Below, in pieces: positions 55,435 to 63,999 of a stretch of DNA of 64,000 nt. Origin of the DNA: JBFWUM01 sp050247255 (GTDB lineage Bacteria > Acidobacteriota > Vicinamibacteria > Vicinamibacterales > UBA2999). The notes under the pieces were generated by a model that saw nothing but the letters and a program-made list of their open reading frames with translations, made no database searches and was not told the DNA's origin. A program made the position numbers and the translations under genes. Every line of letters begins with the position of its first letter. Positions within the stretch are counted from its first letter, which is position 1. The stretch covers positions 49,433 through 113,432 of the forward strand of contig JBFWUM010000005.1 of NCBI GenBank assembly GCA_050247255.1, written 5' to 3'.

Positions 55435-57251
55435 GCGTGCAGCCACGTCGACAGGTGGCGGTTCTGCGTGTCGGTCGGCCCGGGTGCCACCTCCAGGCGC
55501 CACTGGCGAGCCGGCTCCGAGCCAAGCGTCACGTCGAGCCGCATCAACTGCTCGCGGCGCGCGACCAGCAGCGACACGACGTCACCCGGCTTGTACTGCT
55601 CGAGGCGGTTGTCCCACCGATCGGCGCGAACGCGGAACTCCCCGACCGCCAGGATCTCGTCGTCGACGTTGAGCCCGGCCGCTTCGGCTGGCGTGCCGCG
55701 CCGGATTTGCGTGATCACGAGGCGTCCGGCGTCGTTGCGGGTGTTGGCGCCGACCCAGGCCCGGCCCGAGCTCGTCGCCGGCCGGAAGCGGAGGCCGAAG
55801 GTGGCCAGAGCCTCGGCGTAGTCCAGCTCGGACGCCGTCTCGATGCTGCGCTCCCAGAAGGCCTTCAGGTCGGTGCCGGCGACCTGCTCCGCCACGGCGC
55901 GGAATTCGTCCGGCGTATAGCCGCGGGCGCCCGAGAACTTCTGGTACGCCGCCACCATCACATCGTCGAGACTCTTCGCGCCGTTGGTGGCAGCGCGAAT
56001 GCGCGCGTCGAGCAGGAACGCGACGACCGCCCCCTTGGTGTAATAGCTGATGGCGACGTTCACCGAGTTCTCGTCCGGGCGGTAGTACTTGATCCAGGCG
56101 TCGAACGAGGCGAGATCGACCGGCTGCACCAGCCGGCCGGGCGTCGTCTGCAGCTCCTCGATCTTGTTCGACAGCGAGGCCAGGTACTCGTCGCGCGTCG
56201 ACAGGCCGGCGCGGTGCACGGCGAGCTCCGCGTAGTAGTCGGTGACCCCTTCGGCAATCCACAGGCTGCGCGTGTGGTTCTCGTCCTCGTAGTTGAAGGG
56301 GCCGAGCTCCACCGGCCGCAGCCGCTTCACGTTCCAGACGTGGAAGTACTCGTGGCTGGCGAGCTCCAGCCAGGAGAGATACGGCTGGCGGGTGCGCGTG
56401 GCGAAGCGCCAGTCCATGAGGATCGTGGAGTTCTTGTGCTCGAGGCCGCCGCCGGCCGATCCGGTGGCCTGCGTCAGCATGTTGAAGAACACGTACTTGT
56501 CGTAGGGGAGCGCACCCCACATGCGGCGGTGCTCCTGCACCACGCGCTGCAGGTCGCGGGCGGCCATGGCGCCGTCGAAGATGCCGCCTTCCCCTTCGTT
56601 GACGAGGTAGTGCTTCTTGCCGTCAACCTCGAACTCGTAGACCGCCGGGTTGCCGACCACGATCGGCGAGTCGACGAGCGTGTCGAAGTCGGCGGCGAGG
56701 TAGCGATGCTCGGCGCCCGCCACTTCCGGCAGGCCGCTCACCGAGCGGCGCCACCCGGCGGCCGGCACGACGGTCACCTCGTGCGGCCGCGACAGGCCGT
56801 CGACCAGCGTCATGAAGGTCGGCGCGCCGTTGATCATCGCGAAGCCGGCCTCGACCCAGTTGGTGCGCACCGACATCTCGCGCGCGTAGACGCGATAGCG
56901 CACGCTGACCGTCGGCGCGCCGCCCGTCGTGACGCGCCACCGGTTCTTGTCGGACTTCTCCACCGCGAGCGCGCGCCCGCCGGCGCCGGTTGCCGTGACC
57001 CCTTCGACCTGCCGCTCGTATTCGCGCACGAGGTAGGAGCCGGGGGTCCAGACGGCCATCATCAACTCGACCTGCGGGCGGCCGCCAGTCGGTACCTGGA
57101 TCTCGACTTCGGCGTAGTGCGTCTGCGGGGCGGGGAACGAGAGCGTGTAGCGGAGCGGCTCGGTGCCCGCCGGCGCGGCGGTCTGAGCGGGGGCGGTTGC
57201 TGGGTACGTCATGAGCAGGGCAATCAACAACACGGCAATCCTGGCGGCCAT
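55431..57251 (-). CDS. M61-family metallopeptidase with C-terminal PDZ domain (first copy)
   Basis: 606 residues from ATG 57251; ATG 57260 is the alternative but lies directly against a TATAAA box. Signal peptide (IAVLLIALLMTYPATAPAQ), M61 N-domain beta-sandwich, catalytic zinc motif ELASHEYFHVWNVKRLRP with the third ligand Glu in LWIAEGVTDYYAEL, and a PDZ domain near 500-575 (ITQIRRGTPAEAAGLNVDDEILAVGEFRV). Family members are glycyl or broad aminopeptidases. First gene of the long overlapped leftward unit with argH. Confidence 0.92.
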   Translation of the reverse strand: MAARIAVLLIALLMTYPATAPAQTAAPAGTEPLRYTLSFPAPQTHYAEVEIQVPTGGRPQVELMMAVWTPGSYLVREYERQVEGVTATGAGGRALAVEKSDKNRWRVTTGGAPTVSVRYRVYAREMSVRTNWVEAGFAMINGAPTFMTLVDGLSRPHEVTVVPAAGWRRSVSGLPEVAGAEHRYLAADFDTLVDSPIVVGNPAVYEFEVDGKKHYLVNEGEGGIFDGAMAARDLQRVVQEHRRMWGALPYDKYVFFNMLTQATGSAGGGLEHKNSTILMDWRFATRTRQPYLSWLELASHEYFHVWNVKRLRPVELGPFNYEDENHTRSLWIAEGVTDYYAELAVHRAGLSTRDEYLASLSNKIEELQTTPGRLVQPVDLASFDAWIKYYRPDENSVNVAISYYTKGAVVAFLLDARIRAATNGAKSLDDVMVAAYQKFSGARGYTPDEFRAVAEQVAGTDLKAFWERSIETASELDYAEALATFGLRFRPATSSGRAWVGANTRNDAGRLVITQIRRGTPAEAAGLNVDDEILAVGEFRVRADRWDNRLEQYKPGDVVSLLVARREQLMRLDVTLGSEPARQWRLEVAPGPTDTQNRHLSTWLHA

Positions 57252-57260
57252 GACCGGCAT

Positions 57261-57266
57261 TTTATA
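57261..57266 (-). promoter_or_regulatory. -10-like box giving a probable leaderless M61 transcript
   Basis: TATAAA read leftward, ending 1 nt before ATG 57260. A start site about 7 nt downstream would fall near 57254, three bases before ATG 57251. No good -35 box is present at 17 nt. Confidence 0.35.
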
Positions 57267-57391
57267 GAATTTCGTAACCGCTTCATCCGCCAATACTTCG
57301 TCGCGTTCCGACGGATTTTCGCCATCGTTGCGGCCGCCACGCGGTTCGCTGGCCTGCCTATTGCTCAATCCCGGGTCAGGAGGAGCTTCGG

Positions 57392-57604
57392 ATGGCCAAG
57401 TCGACGCGAGACGATTCGCTGTTGCTTAAGTCCGCCGAATCGCTCGGCCGGATAATCGGCGCGCTGCAGCGGCAGCTGGATGGCGCGACGGGCGCGCGCA
57501 AGCCTCGCGCGCGTAAGGCTGGAGCCGCGGCCTCGCGCAAGGGCACGAAGTCCAAAGCTGCGGCCGGCAAGGGGCTGGCGCGGAAGGCGGCGCGGCCGCG
57601 CTAG
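57392..57604 (+). CDS. Small Lys/Arg/Ala-rich basic protein (histone H1-like tail)
   Basis: 70 residues with a strong Shine-Dalgarno (GGAGGAG, 6 nt before ATG). Residues 1-33 form one amphipathic helix (DDSLLLKSAESLGRIIGALQRQLDG); residues 34-70 are a disordered tail of Lys, Arg and Ala (ARKAGAAASRKGTKSKAAAGKG). This looks like a bacterial H1-type DNA- or RNA-binding protein, an inference from composition. It is divergent from the M61 gene by 140 bp. Confidence 0.65.
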   Translation: MAKSTRDDSLLLKSAESLGRIIGALQRQLDGATGARKPRARKAGAAASRKGTKSKAAAGKGLARKAARPR

Positions 57605-57613
57605 ACTTCAGGT

Positions 57614-59098
57614 TTGCCAGGCGCTCCCCCCACTCGTCCCACCATTCACACCTCCCCAGACCTGCTCCAGGCGTTTCTCAGCGACGCGGCACACGTGCCG
57701 GGCGGGCACGCGAGCGGCGTGGCGTTCCCCGCCTCGGCCGCCGAGGTATCGGCGCTCGTCGCTACGGCATCCACCGTGCTGCCGGTCGGGGCGCAGTCCT
57801 CGCTGACCGGCGGCGCCACACCGCGCGGCGAAGTCATTCTCAGCACGCGCGCGTTGAACGGGATCGGCGTGCCAGGTGACGGGGAGGTTCGCGTGGGGGC
57901 GGGGGTCCCGCTGAAGACGCTGCAGGCGACGCTCGCCGCGCAGCAGCTCTATTACCCGCCGGTGCCGACCTTCGACGGCGCGTTCGCCGGCGGAACCGTC
58001 GCCACGAATGCTGCCGGGGCAGCGACATTCAAGTACGGCAGCACGCGCGACTGGGTCGCGGCACTGACTGTCGTGCTCGCCAGCGGGGAGATTGTGTCGC
58101 TGCGCCGGGGAGAGGCGCGCGCTGAATCGCGGGTTCCCGTTCCCTCGTACCGGATGCCAACGGTGGCCAAGCTGTCGGCGGGGTATTTTGCTTCGCCCGG
58201 CATGGACCTCGTGGATCTGTTCATCGGCTCCGAGGGATCGCTTGGCGTCATCGTCGACGCCACGCTGCGGGTCATTCCTCGCCCGCTGACCTGCACCTCT
58301 CTCATCCAGTGCACGGACGAGGAGCAGGCGTTGGCGCTGACGGCCGCCCTGCGCGAAGAGGCGCGACGGGCGTGGCGCGGCGAGGGGCCGCTCGACGTGG
58401 CCGCCGTCGAGTACATGGACAGCCGGAGTCTGCGTTATGCGGGGGCCGCAGCCTTTGCCCGAGCCGGCGTACAGGCACCATCAGCTGGCGAAGTGCTGCT
58501 GCTCGTTCAGATCGAAGTGCCCGAAAGCGAAAGCGCAGCGCTGGCGCGCTTCGCAGAGGTCCTTGCCGAGTGTGGTATCGATCGCGATCCAATCGTGGCC
58601 CAGCCCGGCGACGCCGCCGCGTCGGCGCGTCTGTTCGAGCTGCGCGAAGCGGTGCCTGCGGGTGTGAACGCGACCATCGGCGCCCGCAAGCAGCGCGAGC
58701 CGCGTCTGCAGAAGACGGCGGGCGACATGGTCGTTCCGTTCGAACGCCTGCCCGACTCGCTGGCCCTCTACCGGCGGACGTTTGAGTCGCGGGGCCTCGA
58801 GTACGCCGTGTGGGGCCACGTCTCGGACGGCAACCTCCACCCGAACGTCATTCCCGCGTCAGTGGAGGATGTCGAGCGCGGGGTCGAGGCCATTCGCGAG
58901 ATCGGGCGCGAGGTGGTGCGGATGGGGGGCGCGCCGCTGGCGGAGCACGGCGTCGGCCGCAGCCCGCTGAAGCAGGCGCTGTTGCGCGACTTGTACGGGA
59001 CGTCGGGGATCGAGGAGATGCGTGCCGTCAAGCGGGCGCTCGATCCCACCTGGAAGCTTGCACCCGGGGTGTTATTTCCGACCCCCGGACGCGGGTAG
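57614..59098 (+). CDS. FAD-linked oxidase (D-lactate/glycolate dehydrogenase-like)
   Basis: 494 residues from TTG 57614; no ATG/GTG fits better. FAD_binding_4 domain with VLPVGAQSSLTGGATPRGEVILS and GGTVATNAAGAATFKYGSTRDWVAALTVVLASGEIVSLRRGE (in parts), then FAD-oxidase C-terminal domain with AVWGHVSDGNLHPNVIP (the GHxxxGNxH motif) and AEHGVGRSPLKQALL. Probably oxidises a 2-hydroxy acid. No iron-sulfur partner is next to it. Starts 10 bp after the basic protein. Confidence 0.88.
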   Translation: MPGAPPTRPTIHTSPDLLQAFLSDAAHVPGGHASGVAFPASAAEVSALVATASTVLPVGAQSSLTGGATPRGEVILSTRALNGIGVPGDGEVRVGAGVPLKTLQATLAAQQLYYPPVPTFDGAFAGGTVATNAAGAATFKYGSTRDWVAALTVVLASGEIVSLRRGEARAESRVPVPSYRMPTVAKLSAGYFASPGMDLVDLFIGSEGSLGVIVDATLRVIPRPLTCTSLIQCTDEEQALALTAALREEARRAWRGEGPLDVAAVEYMDSRSLRYAGAAAFARAGVQAPSAGEVLLLVQIEVPESESAALARFAEVLAECGIDRDPIVAQPGDAAASARLFELREAVPAGVNATIGARKQREPRLQKTAGDMVVPFERLPDSLALYRRTFESRGLEYAVWGHVSDGNLHPNVIPASVEDVERGVEAIREIGREVVRMGGAPLAEHGVGRSPLKQALLRDLYGTSGIEEMRAVKRALDPTWKLAPGVLFPTPGRG

Positions 59099-59107
59099 CC
59101 GCGCCCC

Positions 59108-59671
59108 TCACACCAGCAGCGTCAGGGCCGTGAGGCCGAGGCCGGCGATGAGCAGCCATTGCGGCAGTTGGGCCGGGTGCTCCCGGTCCCCGGCACTCGC
59201 CATGGCGGAGAACGCCGTGCCCATCGCCGCAAGCAGGAGGACCCACCCCGACACGAGCAGTGCCCGCGACGGCGCCGAGGCGAGCGGCAGGCGCCAACCG
59301 AGCAGCAGGATCGAGGCGATCCAGCCAACCATCGCGGTACCGGCGAGCAGCCGCAGCCGGCCGACCTCGCGGTCGGCAGCAAGGCGGCGCTGTTCCAGCC
59401 GCATCGCCTCCTCAGCGCGGCGGCGCTGATCGTCGAGTTGGGTGCGCTCGAGCTCCAGGCGCGCGTGGTCGCGATCGAACGCCTCCTTTAACGCCGCGAC
59501 GACGACGTTGGTGAGGCGCGCTTCGATGTGCCCGGTAATGCCGCGCACGGTCCGGGACTCGGCCAGGTCGACGCCAGGATCGACGGGCGGCTCGGACGTC
59601 TTCAACCGGCGGGTGACGTCGCGCAGCGCGACCGCGGCGTCAAACGCTTTCAGGACGGCGCCGAAGTTCAT
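59108..59671 (-). CDS. Coiled-coil membrane protein of unknown function
   Basis: 187 residues. An N-terminal soluble region, a charged coiled coil (about 60-105, KEAFDRDHARLELERTQLDDQRRRAEEAMRLEQRRLAADRE in parts), then three hydrophobic segments (about 110-128, 137-155, 170-187) at the C-terminus. No family recognised. Convergent with the FAD oxidase (9 bp apart) and 30 bp downstream of the second M61 peptidase on the same strand, so possibly co-transcribed with it. Confidence 0.6.
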   Translation of the reverse strand: MNFGAVLKAFDAAVALRDVTRRLKTSEPPVDPGVDLAESRTVRGITGHIEARLTNVVVAALKEAFDRDHARLELERTQLDDQRRRAEEAMRLEQRRLAADREVGRLRLLAGTAMVGWIASILLLGWRLPLASAPSRALLVSGWVLLLAAMGTAFSAMASAGDREHPAQLPQWLLIAGLGLTALTLLV

Positions 59672-59701
59672 GCGTAACAGGACATTTCAAATACCGTTCC
59701 G

Positions 59702-61564
59702 TCACTCGCCGCGGAACCAGGCCTCGCGGAAGCGGCGCTGTGCAGCGGTCAGCGACTGTCCCGCCGCCTCGGCGGTAACCATCTCCTGTCGCGGATCCGC
59801 AGCGATCGACACGGTGCCTGTCACGCGACGGCCGCGGCGCTCGAACACGATTGGCACCGCTGCGCCGGCGCGCTGTCCGCGCACGAATCCGTCGAGCTCG
59901 GCCGCAGAGCGGACCGGGCGCCCGTCGAAGCTCACGATCAGGTCGTCGCGATCCAGGCCGGCAGCGTATGCCGGCGAGTCGAATGGTGCCGCGGCCACCA
60001 GGCGGACGCCGCCCGAGGCGTCCTGCAGCCGCAGCTGGCCGATGAAGCCGGCGTTGGGGTTGACGGGCCGCATCACGAATCCCGCCTGCGCCAGCAGCCG
60101 CGCATAGTCGACAACGTCGTGGCCCTGGATGTAGCGGGCGACGAAGTCGTCAGCAAACGCCCGATCGCCGCTGACAGCCGCCAGCGTGTCCCGGAAGTCG
60201 TCGCGCGTGTACGGCCGCTCCACGTATCCGGGCGCGCGCCCGCCCGGCTTGCCGAACTCTTCCCAGAGACGGCGCATCACGTGGTCGAGCGTCACCTCGC
60301 CGTTCGATCGTTCGCGCAGCGCCAGGTCGAGGCCGATACCGACCGATGCGCCCCAGGTGTAATACGAGATGAACGTGTTGTCGAAGTTCGTGCGATCGAT
60401 CGCGGCGGCGGCATCGACGAACGGCGCGAAGCGGCTCATTTCCTCGAGCGTCCGCACCTGGCGGCCCGGCGCGGTCAGCACCGTGTTGATCTGGGCGCCC
60501 ATCTCCGCGGCGAAGTCCGCGTCGCTCATCAGGCCGGCGCGCCGGAGGATCAGCGGTCCATAGTAGTTGGTGAATCCCTCGGCGAGCCACAGCTCGCCGG
60601 TCATGTTGGCCTCGGCAAAGTTGAACGGTTCGAGCGCACGGGGGCGGATCCGCTCGACATTCCACGAGTGGAAGAACTCGTGGGAGACCGTCCCCAGCAG
60701 GTCGTCGCGCCGCGTGCGCAGCGACCCGCTGGAGGTGAGGATGGTGCTGTTGCGATGCTCCATGCCATCGCCGTTGGCCCACGGCAGGTAGTCGGCGATG
60801 AAGGTGTAGGTGTTGTTCTCGAACGGCGCGTACTCGCCGAACACCGTGCGCGAGGCGCGCACCATCTTCTCGATGTCGGCCGTGAACGCGTCGAGCTCAG
60901 CCTCGGTCCCCTCGTGGTGCAGCGCCAGGCGAATGGTTGGCGTCGCGCGGCCATCGCTCACCGTGAACGTGCGCAGGGCAAAGTCGCCGAACTCCGACGG
61001 GCTGTCCATCAGGTACTGCAGGTTTGGCGCGGTGAACGTGAGCTCGTCGGGCCCCGGCATGAGCTGCGTCGCGACACGCCAGGTCGTCCCCTCCGGCCGC
61101 TCGAAGCGGACGGTCGCCGCCCGCTCTTCGAGGCCGCGCACCCACATCAGCGCCGCCGGCATGTTGATGTGCGCGTGCGTGGAGTCGACCGAGAGGTAGG
61201 TGCCGTCGACGCGGTCGCCGTAGATCCGGTAGGACACGCGCACCGCCTGGCCGGGCGTCTCGACTCGCCATTGGTGCGGGTTGGGCCGGCTGACGGCGAG
61301 TTCCCGGCCATCGGCTCCGGTGACCGTGACGTCGTACACGTTCTTCGCAAACTCGTGCAGCGCGTATCGCCCGGGCGACGAGCGGCTCATCTGCAGGTCG
61401 AGCGGAGCGGGCAGCGCCTCGCGCAGCTCGATCTCGACCTGCATCCAGCGGTGGTGCGGCTCGGGGAAACTCAGTGTGTAGGAGACGGGTGCCTGCGCGA
61501 ATGCCAGGCTGCAGGCACCCGTGAACAGCGCGCTGAACAGCGCTGTGCGGACGAATCGGCTCAT
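59702..61564 (-). CDS. M61-family metallopeptidase with C-terminal PDZ domain (second copy)
   Basis: 620 residues, same architecture as the first M61 protein: signal peptide (FVRTALFSALFTGACSLAFAQ), N-domain, zinc motif GTVSHEFFHSWNVERIRP with downstream LWLAEGFTNYYGPL, M61 C-domain, and PDZ (about 515-590; VAAAPFDSPAYAAGLDRDDLIVSFDGRPV). Clearly a paralogue of the gene at 55431-57251 with conserved active-site residues. Followed by a coiled-coil membrane protein. Confidence 0.92.
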   Translation of the reverse strand: MSRFVRTALFSALFTGACSLAFAQAPVSYTLSFPEPHHRWMQVEIELREALPAPLDLQMSRSSPGRYALHEFAKNVYDVTVTGADGRELAVSRPNPHQWRVETPGQAVRVSYRIYGDRVDGTYLSVDSTHAHINMPAALMWVRGLEERAATVRFERPEGTTWRVATQLMPGPDELTFTAPNLQYLMDSPSEFGDFALRTFTVSDGRATPTIRLALHHEGTEAELDAFTADIEKMVRASRTVFGEYAPFENNTYTFIADYLPWANGDGMEHRNSTILTSSGSLRTRRDDLLGTVSHEFFHSWNVERIRPRALEPFNFAEANMTGELWLAEGFTNYYGPLILRRAGLMSDADFAAEMGAQINTVLTAPGRQVRTLEEMSRFAPFVDAAAAIDRTNFDNTFISYYTWGASVGIGLDLALRERSNGEVTLDHVMRRLWEEFGKPGGRAPGYVERPYTRDDFRDTLAAVSGDRAFADDFVARYIQGHDVVDYARLLAQAGFVMRPVNPNAGFIGQLRLQDASGGVRLVAAAPFDSPAYAAGLDRDDLIVSFDGRPVRSAAELDGFVRGQRAGAAVPIVFERRGRRVTGTVSIAADPRQEMVTAEAAGQSLTAAQRRFREAWFRGE

Positions 61565-61606
61565 GCGCCGGATGCTAGCACCCGTCGCCCGTCGGCGTCA
61601 CCGAGA

Positions 61607-62563
61607 TCAGGCCCGGATGGGCAGCGGTGTGCCCCGGTAGCGCTGGAGCGTCCTGCCGACGACATCGGCCATCATGTCGATGAAGATCGGATCGTCATTG
61701 GACGCGGCGGCGCGAGCCATCGGCAGGCCGATGTCGGCACACACACGTGCCGCCTCCTGATCGAGGTCATAGAGGACCTCGATGTGATCGCAGACGAAGC
61801 CGATCGGGCAGAGTACGGCAGCCGCCAGTCCGTTCGCGCGCTCCGCCCGCAGGTAGTCGCAGACGTCGGGACCGAGCCACGGGTCGCCGGGACGTCCGCT
61901 TCGGCTCTGGTAGACCAGGTCCCACCCGAGCCCAACGCGCTCGCCGACCAGGCGGGCGGACTCCTCTAGCTGCTCTCGGTAGCGCGACGTGTCGGCCATC
62001 GGCAGCGGGATGCTGTGGGCCGTGAACACGACGCGCGCGTTGCCGCGCGCCTCTCGTGGAAGCTCCCCCAGCGCGGCGCGCACGTGCAGCGCGTTGGCCT
62101 CGATGAACAGCGGGTGGTCGAACCAACTGGCCACGTAGGTGACGGCGATGTCGCCGCCGCGCGACGACTGCAACGCGGCCCGCGCGGCGTTGACGTTCTC
62201 TTTGTACTGCTGGCAGCTCGAATAGGAGTGGTGTGCCGAGGCGATGAAGCCGATCGCGTGGCGCTTCCCCGCATCCCACATTTCGATCAGCGTGTCGGCG
62301 AGATACGGATGCCAGTTGCGCATGCCGACGTAGACCGACAGTGGCGTGCCGGCCGCGGCCAGCCGCGACTCGAGCCCACGCGCCTGGCGCCGGGTCAGCT
62401 CGGTGATCGGCGAGACGCCGCCGAAGAGTTCGTAGTGGCGGGCGACTTCCTCGACGCGCTCGGGCGAAACCCGGCGCCCGCGCAGGACGTTGCCGAGAAA
62501 GGGTCGGATGTCGTCGAGCCCCTGCGGACCGCCGAATGAGATGAGAAGGATGGAATCGAACAT
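61607..62563 (-). CDS. hemH: Ferrochelatase
   Basis: 318-residue enzyme inserting iron into porphyrin in heme synthesis. Start ILLISFGGPQGLDDIRPFLGNVLRGR, SPITELTRRQARGLESRL, MRNWHPYLADTLIEM, catalytic His in VVFTAHSIPLPMADTSRY and catalytic Glu in VLCPIGFVCDHIEVLYDLD. Length is nearer to the 310-residue monofunctional forms. Whether its substrate is protoporphyrin IX or coproporphyrin III cannot be told from this view. It lies 53 bp downstream of tRNA-Ser on the same strand. Confidence 0.95.
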   Translation of the reverse strand: MFDSILLISFGGPQGLDDIRPFLGNVLRGRRVSPERVEEVARHYELFGGVSPITELTRRQARGLESRLAAAGTPLSVYVGMRNWHPYLADTLIEMWDAGKRHAIGFIASAHHSYSSCQQYKENVNAARAALQSSRGGDIAVTYVASWFDHPLFIEANALHVRAALGELPREARGNARVVFTAHSIPLPMADTSRYREQLEESARLVGERVGLGWDLVYQSRSGRPGDPWLGPDVCDYLRAERANGLAAAVLCPIGFVCDHIEVLYDLDQEAARVCADIGLPMARAAASNDDPIFIDMMADVVGRTLQRYRGTPLPIRA

Positions 62564-62616
62564 GGCGAAGGCGGTCCGCCTGCGCGGCTTTGAGGACGTG
62601 ACGCGGCGGAGGCGGA

Positions 62617-62710
62617 TGGCGGTGAGGCAGGGATTCGAACCCTGGGTAGAACTTTAAGGTCCTACAACGGTTTAGCAAACCGCCGCCTTCAGCCACTCGG
62701 CCACCTCACC
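62617..62710 (-). tRNA. tRNA-Ser, anticodon GCT
   Basis: The 94-nt gene includes an encoded CCA (62617-62619). Acceptor stem GGTGAGG/CCTCACC, D-arm TGGCCGAGTGG, anticodon GCT at 62674-62676 in loop TTGCTAA, a long variable arm as expected for class II serine tRNA, and T-arm GGGTTCGAATCCC. Reads AGC/AGT codons. Confidence 0.95.
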
Positions 62711-62983
62711 GCGACGAGAAAGCTAAGTATAAACGAGGTCGCGACTTACGCGCCCGCCGACTGTCCCCTCGATTGTCCCTGTCGGCTCGGAAGACGCGGC
62801 TCGAACGGCGACGCTCCACTGCCCGGGAGCGCCGATCCGTATACAGCGGTTCTCTTTGCTGCCAACGATGCCAGCAACTGATTGATGGGGGCGGCTTTGC
62901 TCGCATGAGCCCGCGTCCACTTCTCTGCCGCTTCTGCGTTGACGAGACGCAGCGCCCGCGGCATCGAGCGCACAATCGGGCCA
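62711..62983. other. Region without a recognisable gene
   Basis: 273 bp between the tRNA and the P-type ATPase remnant. Open frames exist on both strands, but none shows a family motif, a ribosome-binding site or a credible protein. Probably eroded sequence continuing the remnant. Confidence 0.5.
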
Positions 62984-63454
62984 TCAGCAGGAGCCGGTTC
63001 GTGGAACCGCTGCCTTCGCATGCGTGGCTATTGTCACGATCGCACGAGGGTCCGGCTCGCGTGACCCATTGGGAACGGCCCGCGCGCCGCAGCTATGCCG
63101 TCCTACGTGCAACCGCCACCCTACCGCCAGTACACCAAGCAGGATTGCGACAACGACATGCCCTCCAGGGGGAGGCTCGACCCTGAACATGTGGGCCGCG
63201 GCGGGGATGTACAGGATCACCAAGAGGCTGAGGGCGCTGGCGGTCCAGACCGTCCAAAACACGAGTGTCCGCGGAATCCGTTCGACGATGAGGGCGGCCT
63301 CTCGAACCCGCGCGAAGCGATCCTGCTTCACCCAGCGATTCGGGCCGATTTCCTTCAGCAGGCGGCGCGCATCGATGGAAGACAGCCCGCTGAGCCCTGC
63401 CGGGATCTCGTCGCTTCCCATGTCGTCCACGGCTTGCTCTGCCACGTCGGCCAT
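62984..63454 (-). pseudogene. P-type cation ATPase remnant with internal deletion
   Basis: The 156-codon frame from ATG 63454 has a Shine-Dalgarno (GGAG, 7 nt). Residues about 20-55 match the N-terminal cation-ATPase region (GLSSIDARRLLKEIGPNRWVKQDRFARVREAALI), and residues about 60-115 match the final membrane segments of the same family (RTLVFWTVWTASALSLLVILYIPAAAHMFRV, VAILLGVLAVGWRLHVG). The actuator, phosphorylation (DKTGT) and nucleotide domains, about 700 residues, are missing. The tail after residue 120 has no likeness. Best read as an internally deleted ATPase; a functional mini-protein is possible but unlikely. Confidence 0.6.
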
Positions 63455-63518
63455 CACCTTCTCCGCGCTGGATCGTGACCAGCGCGACCACCAAACGGGC
63501 AGCCAGGGAGTCGTCGGA

Positions 63519-63851
63519 CTACAGCAATCCCCAGACTGGCGGAAACGTTCCCAGCACACCCAGCGCGATCAGGATCAGGGTCACTGCACCAACGCGGCCA
63601 GGCGCGATCTCGTGTGCTTTCCAGCGATTGTGCAGCACGACCCACGCTATCAGCCACACGATCGTCGCCAACGTCGTTCGGCCGGACACGCCACCGGCCG
63701 GGGTATACAGCGCAGGCGCGGCAAAGATGCCGGCCTCATTAAGCAGTACCGCCGCGCCCATCGCAAACGCGCCAATGCCCCCACCCAGAAACGCCGCCAT
63801 GGCACTGCCGTTCAGCTCACGCGATGTCATCGAACGAGACGTCGAAGCCAT
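63519..63851 (-). CDS. Small membrane protein of unknown function
   Basis: 110 residues from ATG 63851 (GGAG, 6 nt upstream); ATG 63857 is an alternative. Three hydrophobic segments (about 12-33 AMAAFLGGGIGAFAMGAAVLL, about 53-70 LATIVWLIAWVVLH, about 85-108 GAVTLILIALGVLGTFPPVW). No family recognised. It begins 16 bp after the stop of the truncated membrane protein at the window edge and precedes the ATPase remnant, so it is probably the second gene of that unit. Confidence 0.6.
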   Translation of the reverse strand: MASTSRSMTSRELNGSAMAAFLGGGIGAFAMGAAVLLNEAGIFAAPALYTPAGGVSGRTTLATIVWLIAWVVLHNRWKAHEIAPGRVGAVTLILIALGVLGTFPPVWGLL

Positions 63852-63867
63852 TGTCATCTCCGATCAC

Positions 63868-63999
63868 CTAGTAGAGGGGAGCCACCTTGTTGACGAACAT
63901 TCCCATCAGCGACACGAAGGCGACCAGCGCGAACGAGATCGCCAGTAGCGCCATCGACAGACTCCGCAGCGATGAGTTCTGCAGCACGCTCGACCGGTA
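63868..63999 (-). CDS. Membrane protein, C-terminal end only (window edge)
   Basis: The last 43 residues of a leftward gene running in from beyond the window. They contain one hydrophobic helix (SMALLAISFALVAFVSLMGMF) and end VNKVAPLY. Too little is visible to name it. The following small membrane protein is 16 bp away, so the two are likely co-transcribed. Confidence 0.6.
   Translation of the reverse strand, partial: YRSSVLQNSSLRSLSMALLAISFALVAFVSLMGMFVNKVAPLY

Noticed and set aside
63024..63893. Plus-strand 289-codon frame at the right end
   Set aside because: Antisense to two leftward frames that have membrane segments and ribosome-binding sites.
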